Part shown: positions 44,406 to 53,141 of the stretch, in pieces
How positions within the stretch are numbered: the first letter of the stretch is position 1
Layout of the letters: each line of letters opens with the position of its first letter
The notes under the pieces: model-generated
The model's input: only the letters and a program-made list of their open reading frames with translations
The model's database searches: none
What the model was told of the DNA's origin: nothing
Program-made: the position numbers and the translations under genes
Assembly: GCA_903864275.1 (NCBI GenBank)
Contig: CAIPFE010000023.1
Coordinates: 1-64,000 of the forward strand
DNA length: 64,000 nucleotides
Direction: 5' to 3'
From: an uncultured Mucilaginibacter sp.
GTDB lineage: Bacteria > Bacteroidota > Bacteroidia > Sphingobacteriales > Sphingobacteriaceae

Positions 44406-44413
44406 TACCTTTG
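44406..44413 (+). promoter_or_regulatory. Putative -7 box directly before truA
   Basis: TACCTTTG fits TAnnTTTG and ends four bases before the GTG start, so the transcript would begin about at the start codon (leaderless). No -33 TTG is seen. Confidence 0.3.
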
Positions 44414-44417
44414 CCTT

Positions 44418-45242
44418 GTGACCGGAAAACAACGCTATTTTATTGAACTTTCATTTGACGGCAGCAGGTACCATGGCTGGCAAATTCAGAAAAACGCGGT
44501 TAGCGTGCAGGAAGTTTTGAATGAAAAGCTGTCCGTCATTTTACGCCAGCCAATTGAAACCACCGGCTGCGGTCGTACTGATACCGGCGTGCACGCGAAG
44601 GAGTTTTTTGCTCATTTTGATTTGTCGGGGAACGGGTCCATAGTCCATGGTCCATGGTCCATGGATAATAATAACGCAGAATCAAAGATCAATGACGCAG
44701 CTTCTATGGACTATGGACCATGGACTATGGACAACTTCCTGAGGAGCATAAATTCAATCCTACCCAAAGACATCGCTGTAAAAAGAATTTTCCCGGTGGC
44801 TGAAAAGGCCCACGCCCGGTTCGATGCGGTTTTGCGTACTTATGAATACCGTATTCATTTTAACAAAGACCCATTTAAAAATGGGTACTCGTGGGAACTA
44901 CGCGACCGGCCAGACATTGAGTTAATGAACAAAGCTGCAAATATCATGATGGAATATATCGATTTTAGCTGTTTTAGCAAATCAAATACGCAGGTAAAAA
45001 CCAATATTTGTAAAATATCAAAAGCGGAATGGACCATAAATGGTGATGGGATTGTTTTTACGATCTCTGCCGACCGTTTTTTACGGAATATGGTTCGTGC
45101 GATAGTCGGCACCTTGATAATGGTCGGCAAAAAAGAAATTGAACCTGAAGCGGTACGTGATATTATTGAGAGCAAAAACCGCAGCAATGCAGGGACATCA
45201 GTACCTGCCTGCGGGCTGTTTTTAACAAAAGTGGAGTATTAG
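44418..45242 (+). CDS. truA: tRNA pseudouridine synthase A with repeat-derived insertion
   Basis: Makes pseudouridine at positions 38-40 of tRNA anticodon arms. 274 residues; the catalytic Asp55 is in GCGRTDTGVHAKEF, and later motifs AHARFDAVLRTYEY and VRAIVGTLIMVGKKE are intact. Residues about 71-105 (GNGSIVHGPWSMDNN... MDYGPWTMD) do not belong to the family: they are the in-frame translation of an AGTCCATGG-type palindrome (44637-44732). They sit just after AHFDLS, in a place where length varies in the family. GTG start. An ABC exporter follows. Confidence 0.95.
   Translation: MTGKQRYFIELSFDGSRYHGWQIQKNAVSVQEVLNEKLSVILRQPIETTGCGRTDTGVHAKEFFAHFDLSGNGSIVHGPWSMDNNNAESKINDAASMDYGPWTMDNFLRSINSILPKDIAVKRIFPVAEKAHARFDAVLRTYEYRIHFNKDPFKNGYSWELRDRPDIELMNKAANIMMEYIDFSCFSKSNTQVKTNICKISKAEWTINGDGIVFTISADRFLRNMVRAIVGTLIMVGKKEIEPEAVRDIIESKNRSNAGTSVPACGLFLTKVEY
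44637..44732. repeat. AGTCCATGG palindrome inserted in frame in truA
   Basis: Left arm 44637-44665 and right arm 44705-44732 are near-perfect inverted repeats (GTCCATAGTCCATGGTCCAT against its complement) with a 39-base spacer. The same word makes the intergenic element at 3571-3699. Length keeps the reading frame and has no stop codon. Confidence 0.9.
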
Positions 45243-45268
45243 CCCCCTAACCCCCTAAAGGGGGAACT
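45240..45268. repeat. Dispersed palindrome CCCCCTAA-CCCCCTAAAGGGGG, copy 2
   Basis: TAGCCCCCTAACCCCCTAAA followed by GGGGGAAC; begins with the stop codon of truA. Same element as at 25721. Confidence 0.8.
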
Positions 45269-45302
45269 AAGTGGAATATAATTATAATTAACTTTGGATT
45301 AG

Positions 45303-47156
45303 GTGAGTGATAATAAAGATAACAAATCAAAAACTCCCCCGCCAGCAGGCGGGAGCGGGGGGGTAGTTACAGGTAAAGCGCTTGATTGGAAACTGCTGAG
45401 GCGGGTGATGCGTTATGTTAAACCGTATAATGTCACGTTTATCATTTCGGCATTTTTAACTGTTTTTTTAGCGGCATCCGCCCTGGTGCAGCCTATCCTG
45501 ATGCAAAAAACGCTGGACAATTATATTTTAAAAGACGATTACAACGGTTTGGTCTTTATAGTCGAGCTGATGGTGGGCATGCTTATTATTCAAACCATTG
45601 CGCAATATTATCAAACGTACCTCACCAATTCGCTCGGACAATCGGTGATACGCGACTTAAGGATAGATATCTTTAATCATATTACTAGTTTACGGCTAAA
45701 GTATTTTGATCGAACCCCCATAGGCATCCTGATTACCCGCACAGTATCAGACCTGGAAACCATCGCCGATATTTTTTCGGAAGGCTTAATATCCATTATG
45801 GGCGATATGCTGCTGTTGATAGCCGTTATCAGCTATATGCTGTTCAGGGATTGGCGGCTTGCCCTCATTACATTGATACCGATGCCCTTTCTTTTTTTAT
45901 CGACTTACGTTTTTAAAGAAGCCATTAAATCGGCTTTCCAGGAGGTACGTACACAGGTTGCACAATTAAATACTTTTTTAGCAGAGCACATTTCAGGCAT
46001 AAGTATTATCCAGGTTTTTGCACGCGAGCACCAGGAGATGCGCAAATTTAAAGTGGTGAATGAAAAATACAGGGATGCCAATATCCGATCGAACTGGTAT
46101 TATTCTATTTTCTTCCCGGTGGTCGAGATTCTATTTGCCTGCTGTATGGCTTTACTGGTATGGTACGGGTGTAAACGAATATTGAGCGACCAGCAGATGA
46201 AAGCAATTTCCCCAACGCCTGATCCGATAAGCCCAGGCGATATTTTAGGATTCATCCTTTGTCTGAATATACTTTTCAGGCCGATACGCCAACTGGCCGA
46301 TAAATTTAACACCCTGCAAATGGGCATGGTTGGCGCCGACAGGATCTTTAAAGTTTTAGATACCGATGAAGTGGCCGTTAACGCCGGCAAATTAAAGCCC
46401 ACCGATTTACAGGGCGAAATAGAATTTAAAAATGTTTGGTTTGCTTACAATGATGAGAACTGGGTACTAAAAGACATCAATTTTCATGTAAAACCCGGCA
46501 AAACGCTGGCACTGGTTGGCGCTACCGGCGCGGGCAAATCATCGACCATAAATATCCTGAACCGATTTTATGAAATTGCCAAAGGAAGTGTTTTAATCGA
46601 TGGGCGCGACATCAGGGAATATGATGTTAACTACCTGCGGGCCCGGATAGCGACAGTGATACAGGACGTTTTTTTATTTACGGATACCATCGCCAATAAC
46701 ATCAGTCTAAACAACCAGGGTATCACCCGCGAACAGGTTATCGCGGCAGCCAAAGATGTAGGCGCGCATGAATTTATCGAACGCTTGCCCGGCGGCTATG
46801 ATTATAACGTAATGGAACGGGGCGCAACCCTGTCTGCGGGACAGGCGCAGCTAATTTCATTTATCAGGGCGCTGGTTTATAATCCAACCATACTTGTGCT
46901 GGATGAAGCCACTTCCTCAGTTGATACAGAGACAGAGCTATTGATACAAAATGCCATCAGCAAGCTCATGCAGGGCCGCACAGCCATCGTAATTGCCCAT
47001 CGCTTGTCAACCATTCAAAATGCGGATAAAATCATCGTGCTCGACCATGGCGAGATCAAGGAAACAGGCACCCACCAGCAACTGCTAAGGATTGAAAATG
47101 GCTATTACCGTAAATTATACGATTTGCAGTTTAACTCGGCGGGGATTAGCAGGTAG
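45303..47156 (+). CDS. ABC transporter, fused membrane and ATPase domains (exporter type)
   Basis: 617 residues, a type IV exporter half-transporter. Six membrane helices occupy about 30-350; the ATPase has Walker A GATGAGKSS, Q-loop ATVIQDVFLFTD, signature LSAGQAQLISF and Walker B ILVLDEATS. MsbA/MdlB-like; lipid or drug export is possible. GTG start. The first 25 residues (with PPPAGGSGGVV) are encoded by a G/C palindrome at 45334-45363 and are not part of the family fold. Confidence 0.93.
   Translation: MSDNKDNKSKTPPPAGGSGGVVTGKALDWKLLRRVMRYVKPYNVTFIISAFLTVFLAASALVQPILMQKTLDNYILKDDYNGLVFIVELMVGMLIIQTIAQYYQTYLTNSLGQSVIRDLRIDIFNHITSLRLKYFDRTPIGILITRTVSDLETIADIFSEGLISIMGDMLLLIAVISYMLFRDWRLALITLIPMPFLFLSTYVFKEAIKSAFQEVRTQVAQLNTFLAEHISGISIIQVFAREHQEMRKFKVVNEKYRDANIRSNWYYSIFFPVVEILFACCMALLVWYGCKRILSDQQMKAISPTPDPISPGDILGFILCLNILFRPIRQLADKFNTLQMGMVGADRIFKVLDTDEVAVNAGKLKPTDLQGEIEFKNVWFAYNDENWVLKDINFHVKPGKTLALVGATGAGKSSTINILNRFYEIAKGSVLIDGRDIREYDVNYLRARIATVIQDVFLFTDTIANNISLNNQGITREQVIAAAKDVGAHEFIERLPGGYDYNVMERGATLSAGQAQLISFIRALVYNPTILVLDEATSSVDTETELLIQNAISKLMQGRTAIVIAHRLSTIQNADKIIVLDHGEIKETGTHQQLLRIENGYYRKLYDLQFNSAGISR
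45334..45363. repeat. G/C palindrome in the ABC exporter N-terminus
   Basis: CTCCCCCGCCAGCAGGCGGG followed by AGCGGGGGGG; stem CCCGCC-AGCA-GGCGGG. It codes for Pro/Gly-rich residues before the first conserved residues. Confidence 0.6.
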
Positions 47157-47162
47157 ATAGCC

Positions 47163-47243
47163 TCAGCCGGGATTAAACGGATTTTCCGGATGATGGTTTG
47201 CAAAATCCAATGAATCTATAAAATCCGACAAATCCCGGTTTAG
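47163..47243. repeat. Iterated-word inverted repeat AATCCGG type, copy 2
   Basis: AGCCGGGATTAAACGGATTT and ATCCGACAAATCCCGGTTTA are related inverted words between the convergent ABC exporter and atpG. Confidence 0.6.
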
Positions 47244-47248
47244 ATGAA

Positions 47249-48136
47249 TTAATCAGTTGACAACGCAGCCGCACCGCTCACAATTTCGGTAAGCTCCGTA
47301 GTAATAGCTGCCTGGCGGGCCTGGTTGTACGAAAGTTTAAGGGCTTTCAGTAATTCACCGGCATTATCAGTGGCCTTGTCCATTGCTGTCATACGTGCGC
47401 CGTGTTCGGATGCATTCGAGTCTAATACAGCCTTGTACAATTGTATCTTGATATTTTTCGGTATCAGCTGCTCAACTATTTTTTCCTGTGATGGCTCAAG
47501 GATGTAATCGAGCTGGATAGTTTTAATGTTTCCTTTTTTCGCTTCAGGCTTCGGAACTGGTATCAATTGCTCAGCAGTCAATATTTGCATTGCCGCATTT
47601 TTAAATTGGTTATAAACCAGTTCAACACGGTCGTAATCACCTTTTAAAAACCCATCCATTATGCCTTCGGTAATTTTTGACGCATTTAAAAAGTTAAGGT
47701 CAAGGTACAGGTCGTTATTATTGCCAATGACATTATAGGTGCGCCTTTGATAATATTCCTGGCTCTTTTTCCCGATGGCAACTATTGAAACATTGCCGGC
47801 TTTTAACTGCTCGCTATATTTTTCGGCAATCAGGTTATTAGCCATTTTAATAACGTTTGCATTAAACGCGCCTGCCAAACCACGGTTTGATGATACTACA
47901 ATAACCAGCACCTTTACAGGCTCGCGCTCCACGATAAAAGGAGACGACCCTTCTTCAAGGCTGGCCGACAAATTTGCCAGCAAGTCCTTAAGCTTATTGG
48001 CATAAGGGCGTAATTGTACTATAGCATTTGTAGCCCGTTTCAGCTTAGCCGCCGAAACCATTTTCATGGCCCTGGTGATCTGCTGCGTTGAGCTAACGGA
48101 TTTTATCCTGTTTCTTACTTCTTTTAAATTAGCCAT
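47249..48136 (-). CDS. atpG: F1 ATP synthase gamma subunit
   Basis: 295 residues forming the central stalk. Start MANLKEVRNRIKSVSSTQQI and the C-terminal helix YNQARQAAITTELTEIVSGA are diagnostic. Last gene of the cluster as seen here; atpD (beta) and atpC (epsilon) are not in the window, as usual for Bacteroidota where they form a second locus. It is separated from atpA by an iterated-word hairpin. Confidence 0.96.
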   Translation of the reverse strand: MANLKEVRNRIKSVSSTQQITRAMKMVSAAKLKRATNAIVQLRPYANKLKDLLANLSASLEEGSSPFIVEREPVKVLVIVVSSNRGLAGAFNANVIKMANNLIAEKYSEQLKAGNVSIVAIGKKSQEYYQRRTYNVIGNNNDLYLDLNFLNASKITEGIMDGFLKGDYDRVELVYNQFKNAAMQILTAEQLIPVPKPEAKKGNIKTIQLDYILEPSQEKIVEQLIPKNIKIQLYKAVLDSNASEHGARMTAMDKATDNAGELLKALKLSYNQARQAAITTELTEIVSGAAALSTD

Positions 48137-48200
48137 CTTTTGGTCAGTGGTGAGTGGTGAATGGTGAGTCGTTTATTTGCTCACTACTCACCATTCACAA
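48137..48200. repeat. Iterated-word palindrome GGTGAGTGGTGAATGG, atpA-atpG gap
   Basis: GTCAGTGGTGAGTGGTGAAT on one side and CTCACTACTCACCATTCACA on the other form an inverted repeat that fills the whole gap: it begins at the atpA stop TAA and ends nine bases before the atpG ATG. Same word as at the gpsA start. Confidence 0.8.
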
Positions 48201-49775
48201 TTAATATTTCCCGGTCATTTCCTTTGCAACTGTTTCCAGTACGCCGGTTATCTGGTCGTCAAATTTACCTGCTTTAAGGGCAGCCAATACTTCAGGGTGG
48301 CGCGCTTCCAGCTGGTCGGTATATTCGCTTTCAAATTGCCTAACCTTATTTACCGGCACATTACGCATCAGGTTTTTTGTTCCGAGGTATATAATGGCAA
48401 CCTGTTTTTCAACAGTTACCGGCGCATACTGCCCCTGCTTTAATATTTCAACGTTACGCGATCCCTTGTCCAAAACAGTTTTGGTTGACGCGTCAAGGTC
48501 AGACCCAAATTTCGAGAACGCTTCAAGCTCACGGAACTGCGCCTGGTCGAGTTTCAAAGTACCCGCAACCTTTTTCATTGATTTGATCTGCGCGTTACCG
48601 CCCACACGAGATACCGAGATACCTACGTTAATGGCCGGACGTACACCCGCATTAAACAAGTTCGATTCAAGGAATATCTGCCCATCGGTAATTGAAATTA
48701 CGTTGGTTGGGATATACGCAGATACGTCGCCTGCCTGTGTTTCGATGATTGGTAAAGCAGTTAATGAACCACCGCCCTTTACTATTCCCTTAATAGATTC
48801 AGGCAAATCATTCATCGCCTGGGCTATTGCATCGTTCTGGCTTATTTTAGCTGCACGCTCTAATAAACGACTGTGCAGGTAAAATACGTCGCCCGGGTAA
48901 GCCTCACGGCCCGGCGGACGGCGAAGCAATAACGACACTTCGCGGTAAGCAACCGCCTGTTTTGAAAGATCATCATAAATGATCAATGCCGGGCGGCCTG
49001 TGTCACGGAAATATTCGCCGATCGCGGCGCCTGCAAACGGTGCAAAGAACTGCATCGTAGCTGAGTCCGAAGCGTTTGCGGCAACAATGATCGAATAAGG
49101 CATAGCGCCTTTTTCTTCAAGTGTACGTACAATATTGGCAACGGTACTGGCTTTTTGGCCGCAGGCCACATAAATACAAAATACCGGTTTGCCGGCTTCG
49201 TAAAATTCTTTTTGATTGATGATGGTATCGATACAAACAGCGGTTTTACCGGTCTGGCGGTCGCCGATCACCAATTCACGCTGGCCGCGGCCAATCGGGA
49301 TCATCGCATCAATAGCCTTGATACCTGTTTGCAAAGGCTCGGTTACCGGCTGACGGTAAATAACACCCGGCGCTTTACGCTCCAGTGGCATCTCATAGGT
49401 TTTTCCAGTAATTGGCCCTTTACCATCTATAGGGGTACCCAGCGTATCAACAACACGGCCAAGCATACCTTCGCCTACATTAATAGATGCGATCCTCTTG
49501 GTTCGTTTAACAGTGTCGCCTTCTTTTATAGCATCAGATTTACCGAGCAATACCACACCTACGTTATCCTCTTCAAGGTTAAGTACAATACCACGCAAAC
49601 CGGTACCAAATTCAACCAGCTCACCCGATTGTACTTTTGTTAATCCGTAAACGCGTGCGATACCGTCGCCCACCTGGAGCACGTTACCCACTTCTTCTAA
49701 TTCAGATTCTGACTTGAAGCCCGCCAATTGCTGACGCAAAATTGCCGATACTTCGTCTGGTCTTACCTCTACCAT
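48201..49775 (-). CDS. atpA: F1 ATP synthase alpha subunit
   Basis: 524 residues. Non-catalytic nucleotide site Walker [10 protein letters not shown], then [23 protein letters not shown], and the [20 protein letters not shown] segment. Regulatory/structural subunit of the alpha3-beta3 ring. Confidence 0.98.
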   Translation of the reverse strand: MVEVRPDEVSAILRQQLAGFKSESELEEVGNVLQVGDGIARVYGLTKVQSGELVEFGTGLRGIVLNLEEDNVGVVLLGKSDAIKEGDTVKRTKRIASINVGEGMLGRVVDTLGTPIDGKGPITGKTYEMPLERKAPGVIYRQPVTEPLQTGIKAIDAMIPIGRGQRELVIGDRQTGKTAVCIDTIINQKEFYEAGKPVFCIYVACGQKASTVANIVRTLEEKGAMPYSIIVAANASDSATMQFFAPFAGAAIGEYFRDTGRPALIIYDDLSKQAVAYREVSLLLRRPPGREAYPGDVFYLHSRLLERAAKISQNDAIAQAMNDLPESIKGIVKGGGSLTALPIIETQAGDVSAYIPTNVISITDGQIFLESNLFNAGVRPAINVGISVSRVGGNAQIKSMKKVAGTLKLDQAQFRELEAFSKFGSDLDASTKTVLDKGSRNVEILKQGQYAPVTVEKQVAIIYLGTKNLMRNVPVNKVRQFESEYTDQLEARHPEVLAALKAGKFDDQITGVLETVAKEMTGKY

Positions 49776-49805
49776 TTTTAAATTTTATTTTAGCGTTTAT
49801 TAGTT

Positions 49806-50357
49806 TTAATTAGAAATTACCCGCTGGGCAAATTCTTTCTTTAATTTCCATAAGTCGTTGGCTATGCTGGTATCCACCTGCCTGTCGCCAACTGTTAATA
49901 CAAAACCACCGATTAATGATGGGTCTACTTTTGCTTCTAATTTTACCGTACCACCTGTGGCGGCTTCTATATCGGCAATCATTTTTTGTTTATTGGCAGC
50001 TGATAATATTGTAGCTGACACCACGGAAGCATGTACGATATGGTTTTTAATATCATACATATCAATAAATTCCTGCGAGGTGGCATATAAAACTTCACCG
50101 CGGCCTTTATTTACCATCAGTCTGAAAAAGGCAATGCTTGTTTTGCTCACGCTTTTGGAAAAAATTTCGTCGAGCACATGTATTTTTTTTAAGTGGGATA
50201 CCAATGGGTTTCCCAAAACCGCCTTCAATTGGGGGTTTACCCTCAAGGTGTGATGAAAAAGCTCCATATCATTGCGCATCGCCTCAACGGACTTTTGCTC
50301 CGTTGCAAGATCTATCAATGCTTTTGCATACCTGGCTGCTACTGTTAATTCTGACAT
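49806..50357 (-). CDS. atpH: F1 ATP synthase delta subunit
   Basis: 183 residues; starts SELTVAARYAKALIDLATEQ (typical for the OSCP/delta family) and ends GGFVLTVGDRQVDTSIANDL. Peripheral stalk attachment to the alpha ring. Its start is preceded by a GAGATATGAGAT-type hairpin. Confidence 0.95.
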   Translation of the reverse strand: MSELTVAARYAKALIDLATEQKSVEAMRNDMELFHHTLRVNPQLKAVLGNPLVSHLKKIHVLDEIFSKSVSKTSIAFFRLMVNKGRGEVLYATSQEFIDMYDIKNHIVHASVVSATILSAANKQKMIADIEAATGGTVKLEAKVDPSLIGGFVLTVGDRQVDTSIANDLWKLKKEFAQRVISN

Positions 50358-50365
50358 ATTTTTAT

Positions 50366-50441
50366 AGATGTGAGACGTGAGATATCAGATATGAGATAGG
50401 ACATCGTTGTCTCATATCTCACATCTCATATCTCATATCTA
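50366..50441. repeat. Iterated-word palindrome, GAGATATGAGAT family, atpF-atpH gap
   Basis: GATGTGAGACGTGAGATATC and AGATATGAGATAGG on the left, TCTCATATCTCACATCTCAT and ATCTCATATCTAAC on the right; about 32-base arms around ACATCGTTG. It covers the atpF stop codon TAG and ends eight bases before the atpH ATG (CTATAAAAAT). Same family as 34910-35030. Confidence 0.85.
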
Positions 50442-50933
50442 ACTTAGTTTCACTCCCTTTAATAATTCCTTAACCAGTTCATCTTGTTTTTTCTGGTCTT
50501 CAAACTGCTTGCGTAGTACCTTTTCTGCAATTTCCAGCGAAAGCGTAGCTATCTGGTTTTTCATATCAGCAATTGCTATCAATTTCTGGTTGTTAATTTC
50601 GGCACGGGCATTTTCCAGCATCCTGGCGCCTTGCGTTTGCGCGGCTTCTTTCGCATCACTGATGATCTGGTTTTTTACCTTGGTTGCTTCATGTAAAATA
50701 GCATCCCGTTCGGCACGCGCCTGTTTAAGCAAAGCCTCATTCTCATTTGTTAAACGGGCCATTTCTTCCCGAACTGCCTCAGCTTGCGACAAGGCGGTTT
50801 GAATAGATTGTTCACGTTCGGCCACCGCTGCCAAAATGGGTTTCCATGCATATTTACCCAGTATATACAACAGGATCAAAAAGGAGATCGTTGCCCAAAT
50901 AACTAAGCCCGGTTCGGGTGTAATTAATTCCAT
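50439..50933 (-). CDS. atpF: F0 ATP synthase b subunit
   Basis: 164 residues; one N-terminal membrane helix (LVIWATISFLILLYILGKYA) and a long charged coiled coil to the end, as for subunit b of the peripheral stalk. Confidence 0.95.
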   Translation of the reverse strand: MELITPEPGLVIWATISFLILLYILGKYAWKPILAAVAEREQSIQTALSQAEAVREEMARLTNENEALLKQARAERDAILHEATKVKNQIISDAKEAAQTQGARMLENARAEINNQKLIAIADMKNQIATLSLEIAEKVLRKQFEDQKKQDELVKELLKGVKLS

Positions 50934-50984
50934 TAGTTTATTTATTAATTTTTAACATCAATTTAAATGCATTTTAAAACATAT

Positions 50985-51005
50985 CCCGGGGCCAACCGCC
51001 CCGGG
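50985..51005. terminator. G/C hairpin between atpE and atpF
   Basis: Perfect 8-bp stem CCCGGGGC-CAACC-GCCCCGGG in the 95-base atpE-atpF gap. On the operon strand it is followed by ATATGTTTTAAAATG, an imperfect T-run. A partial terminator or RNA-stabilising hairpin here would raise atpE over atpF, fitting the need for many c subunits per complex. On the plus strand it is followed by TGTTTTTTCG. Confidence 0.65.
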
Positions 51006-51028
51006 CTGTTTTTTCGTTGACTATGAAA

Positions 51029-51235
<207 letters not shown>

Positions 51236-51271
51236 TTATTAATTTAAGTGTATATATATAGATAATTAATT

Positions 51272-52348
51272 TTAGATCACTTCTGGATGATGCTCTTCAA
51301 CGGCCATGCCTATAAATAGGGCCGAAAGAATTGTAAAAATGTAAGCCTGAAGCAAAGCCACAAGCACTTCAATTGCATCAATAAATACTACGAAAACCAC
51401 GGAAACCGGCGATACCCACAACGTGTTAAAAATAAATATCAGCGAGATGAGGCTTAAAACAACAATGTGGCCAGCCGTCATATTCGCAAATAAACGGATC
51501 ATTAACGCAAGTGGCTTTGAGAATATACCGCTTATTTCAACTACCCACATTATCGGGAGTATCCAAAAGGGCACATCAGGCAAAACAAGGTGTTTCCAAT
51601 AATTTTTGTTTCCGTTAAAGTTAACTACCAGCAGTATAATAATTGCCAGCATAAAAGTCACCGCGATATTGCCGGTAAGGTTATATGCGCCCGGGAAAAC
51701 CGGGATGATCCCCATAAAGTTGTTAAATAAAATAAAAAAGAATATAGTAAGCAGCAGTGGCATAAACCTGGCATACTTCGCGCCGATATTTGGCAAAGCA
51801 ACGTCGTCCCTGATAAATAAAACAAGTGGCTCAAGAAATGACTGCAAACCTTTCGGCGCTTTCCCAACCCGCTTTTTATAAGCTGATGCCATCGACAGAA
51901 AAATAACCAGCAAGGCGATCATCGATACCCACATACTTGCTACATTCGAGGTGATGGAAAGGTCCCACACCTTTTTATTTGCAGCAACGTCAATTTTACC
52001 GGCGTCGTCCACCACTTTTATCTTATTGTTTTGCAGCTGATAGGTATAATATTGTCCCTTGTAATTTGTTCCGGCCGGCTGCAGTTTGGCCGATGAAAAT
52101 GTATCGAAGCCTTTATCGGTATACAATATAACGGGAAGTGGAATATATGCTTTTCCCCAAAGGTGCCACTCGTGCTTGTCGGCAATGTGTTCCAGTATAA
52201 CGTCCTTCGGTTCAAACTTCGTTTCAGTAGCCGCAGGCTTGTTTTCCTGCGAAAAACTTTGAAGGGGAATTGTCCCGACCATTAAAAAAAACGCGCAAAT
52301 AAATAAAAGTCTAAAAATTTTTGATTTCAAAGTCGGGCTGTTATACAT
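51272..52348 (-). CDS. atpB: F0 ATP synthase a subunit
   Basis: 358 residues. It has an N-terminal signal-like helix (LLFICAFFLMVGTIPLQSF) and a periplasmic extension of about 100 residues, as in other Bacteroidota, before the membrane core. The essential Arg285 is in LALMIRLFANMTAGHIV, and the last helices end AVEEHHPEVI. Together with the c ring it makes the proton channel. Confidence 0.95.
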   Translation of the reverse strand: MYNSPTLKSKIFRLLFICAFFLMVGTIPLQSFSQENKPAATETKFEPKDVILEHIADKHEWHLWGKAYIPLPVILYTDKGFDTFSSAKLQPAGTNYKGQYYTYQLQNNKIKVVDDAGKIDVAANKKVWDLSITSNVASMWVSMIALLVIFLSMASAYKKRVGKAPKGLQSFLEPLVLFIRDDVALPNIGAKYARFMPLLLTIFFFILFNNFMGIIPVFPGAYNLTGNIAVTFMLAIIILLVVNFNGNKNYWKHLVLPDVPFWILPIMWVVEISGIFSKPLALMIRLFANMTAGHIVVLSLISLIFIFNTLWVSPVSVVFVVFIDAIEVLVALLQAYIFTILSALFIGMAVEEHHPEVI

Positions 52349-52362
52349 CTAAATGAAGTTTT

Positions 52363-52749
52363 CTACCTTAAATTTTTGTTGCGCAAGGTACGCAATAGAA
52401 TATAAACTTCAAAGGCAGTATTTAAGAAATATACGTAAAAAAAATCGTCCAAAAAAACGTACTTAACCACCTTGTTTTTTGCCAGGAAAATGAACACAAA
52501 AATAAGGCAGGCGAGGATTTTGACCGACGTAGCAGCCATAAATGCCTCGGAAAAAAACTTGGGGTACATTTGCCTGATAATTAAAATAGTGGTCACCACC
52601 AACAAGGTAAGGCCCGACAGAAAAGAGAAGATGAGCCAGAACTGCGGGGTTATTAAAGCAGCATGCCCGTTTGCATTAAGCCAGTAAGGTGGTATAGCTA
52701 TGATAAAAGTAAACCACAGGTAAAATAATATGGCCTGGTATATTTTCAT
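52363..52749 (-). CDS. Four-helix membrane protein in the ATP synthase cluster
   Basis: 128 residues with helices at about 6-23, 36-57, 77-95 and 104-120. The position between atpZ and atpB is that of AtpI, the accessory protein for c-ring assembly, and the topology fits, but sequence similarity is too weak to call by eye. Confidence 0.7.
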   Translation of the reverse strand: MKIYQAILFYLWFTFIIAIPPYWLNANGHAALITPQFWLIFSFLSGLTLLVVTTILIIRQMYPKFFSEAFMAATSVKILACLIFVFIFLAKNKVVKYVFLDDFFYVYFLNTAFEVYILLRTLRNKNLR

Positions 52750-52796
52750 TGGGATTTTAGGATGTTTTTATGTTTGATTTTTTCTTGGAACCAGAT

Positions 52797-52848
52797 TAAA
52801 ATGATTTTCGGAGTTTTTAAAATCCGGGAAATCTTTAAATCCTGGTCA
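52797..52848. repeat. Iterated-word inverted repeat AATCCGG type, copy 3
   Basis: ACCAGATTAAAATGATTTTC and on to AAAATCCGGGAAATCTTTAAATCCTGGT-like words make an imperfect inverted repeat in the atpZ-orf gap, related to 43069 and 47163. Confidence 0.45.
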
Positions 52849-53070
52849 GCTTTTTACCGACCTGATAACAATGTACAAAGATATAAAAACACCGGTAAGT
52901 GAAAGCGCGGCGGTTACCCATTTTACATTATGATGCGCTGCTTCGTCGATTTTATAACCGGCAAAAGTAAATATCCCGATGATTGCTGCCATCTGGAAAG
53001 CGATACCGCTAAATTTTGCAATATTGCCCGGCTCATTGCCGTTATCTTCTTTTTTATCATCTTTGGCCAT
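52846..53070 (-). CDS. atpZ: AtpZ/AtpI family protein
   Basis: 74 residues from the chosen start (MAKDDKKEDNGNEPGNIAKF). Two membrane helices (IAFQMAAIIGIFTFAGYKID and WVTAALSLTGVFISLYIVIR) in the arrangement of AtpZ, a partner of AtpI in ATP synthase assembly or ion transport. First gene of the cluster. An ATG nine codons upstream is possible but adds a non-conserved stretch. Divergent from sprE with a short gap. Confidence 0.82.
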   Translation of the reverse strand: MAKDDKKEDNGNEPGNIAKFSGIAFQMAAIIGIFTFAGYKIDEAAHHNVKWVTAALSLTGVFISLYIVIRSVKS

Positions 53071-53141
53071 GTGCAAATTTATTAATCCTGTTGGCATAAT
53101 TGTTATTAAATTAGCAAAGGCTTTTAATCCGTATTTATAAA

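Noticed and set aside
48394..49643. Long plus-strand open frames opposite atpA
   Set aside because: Shadows of the well-conserved atpA on the other strand.
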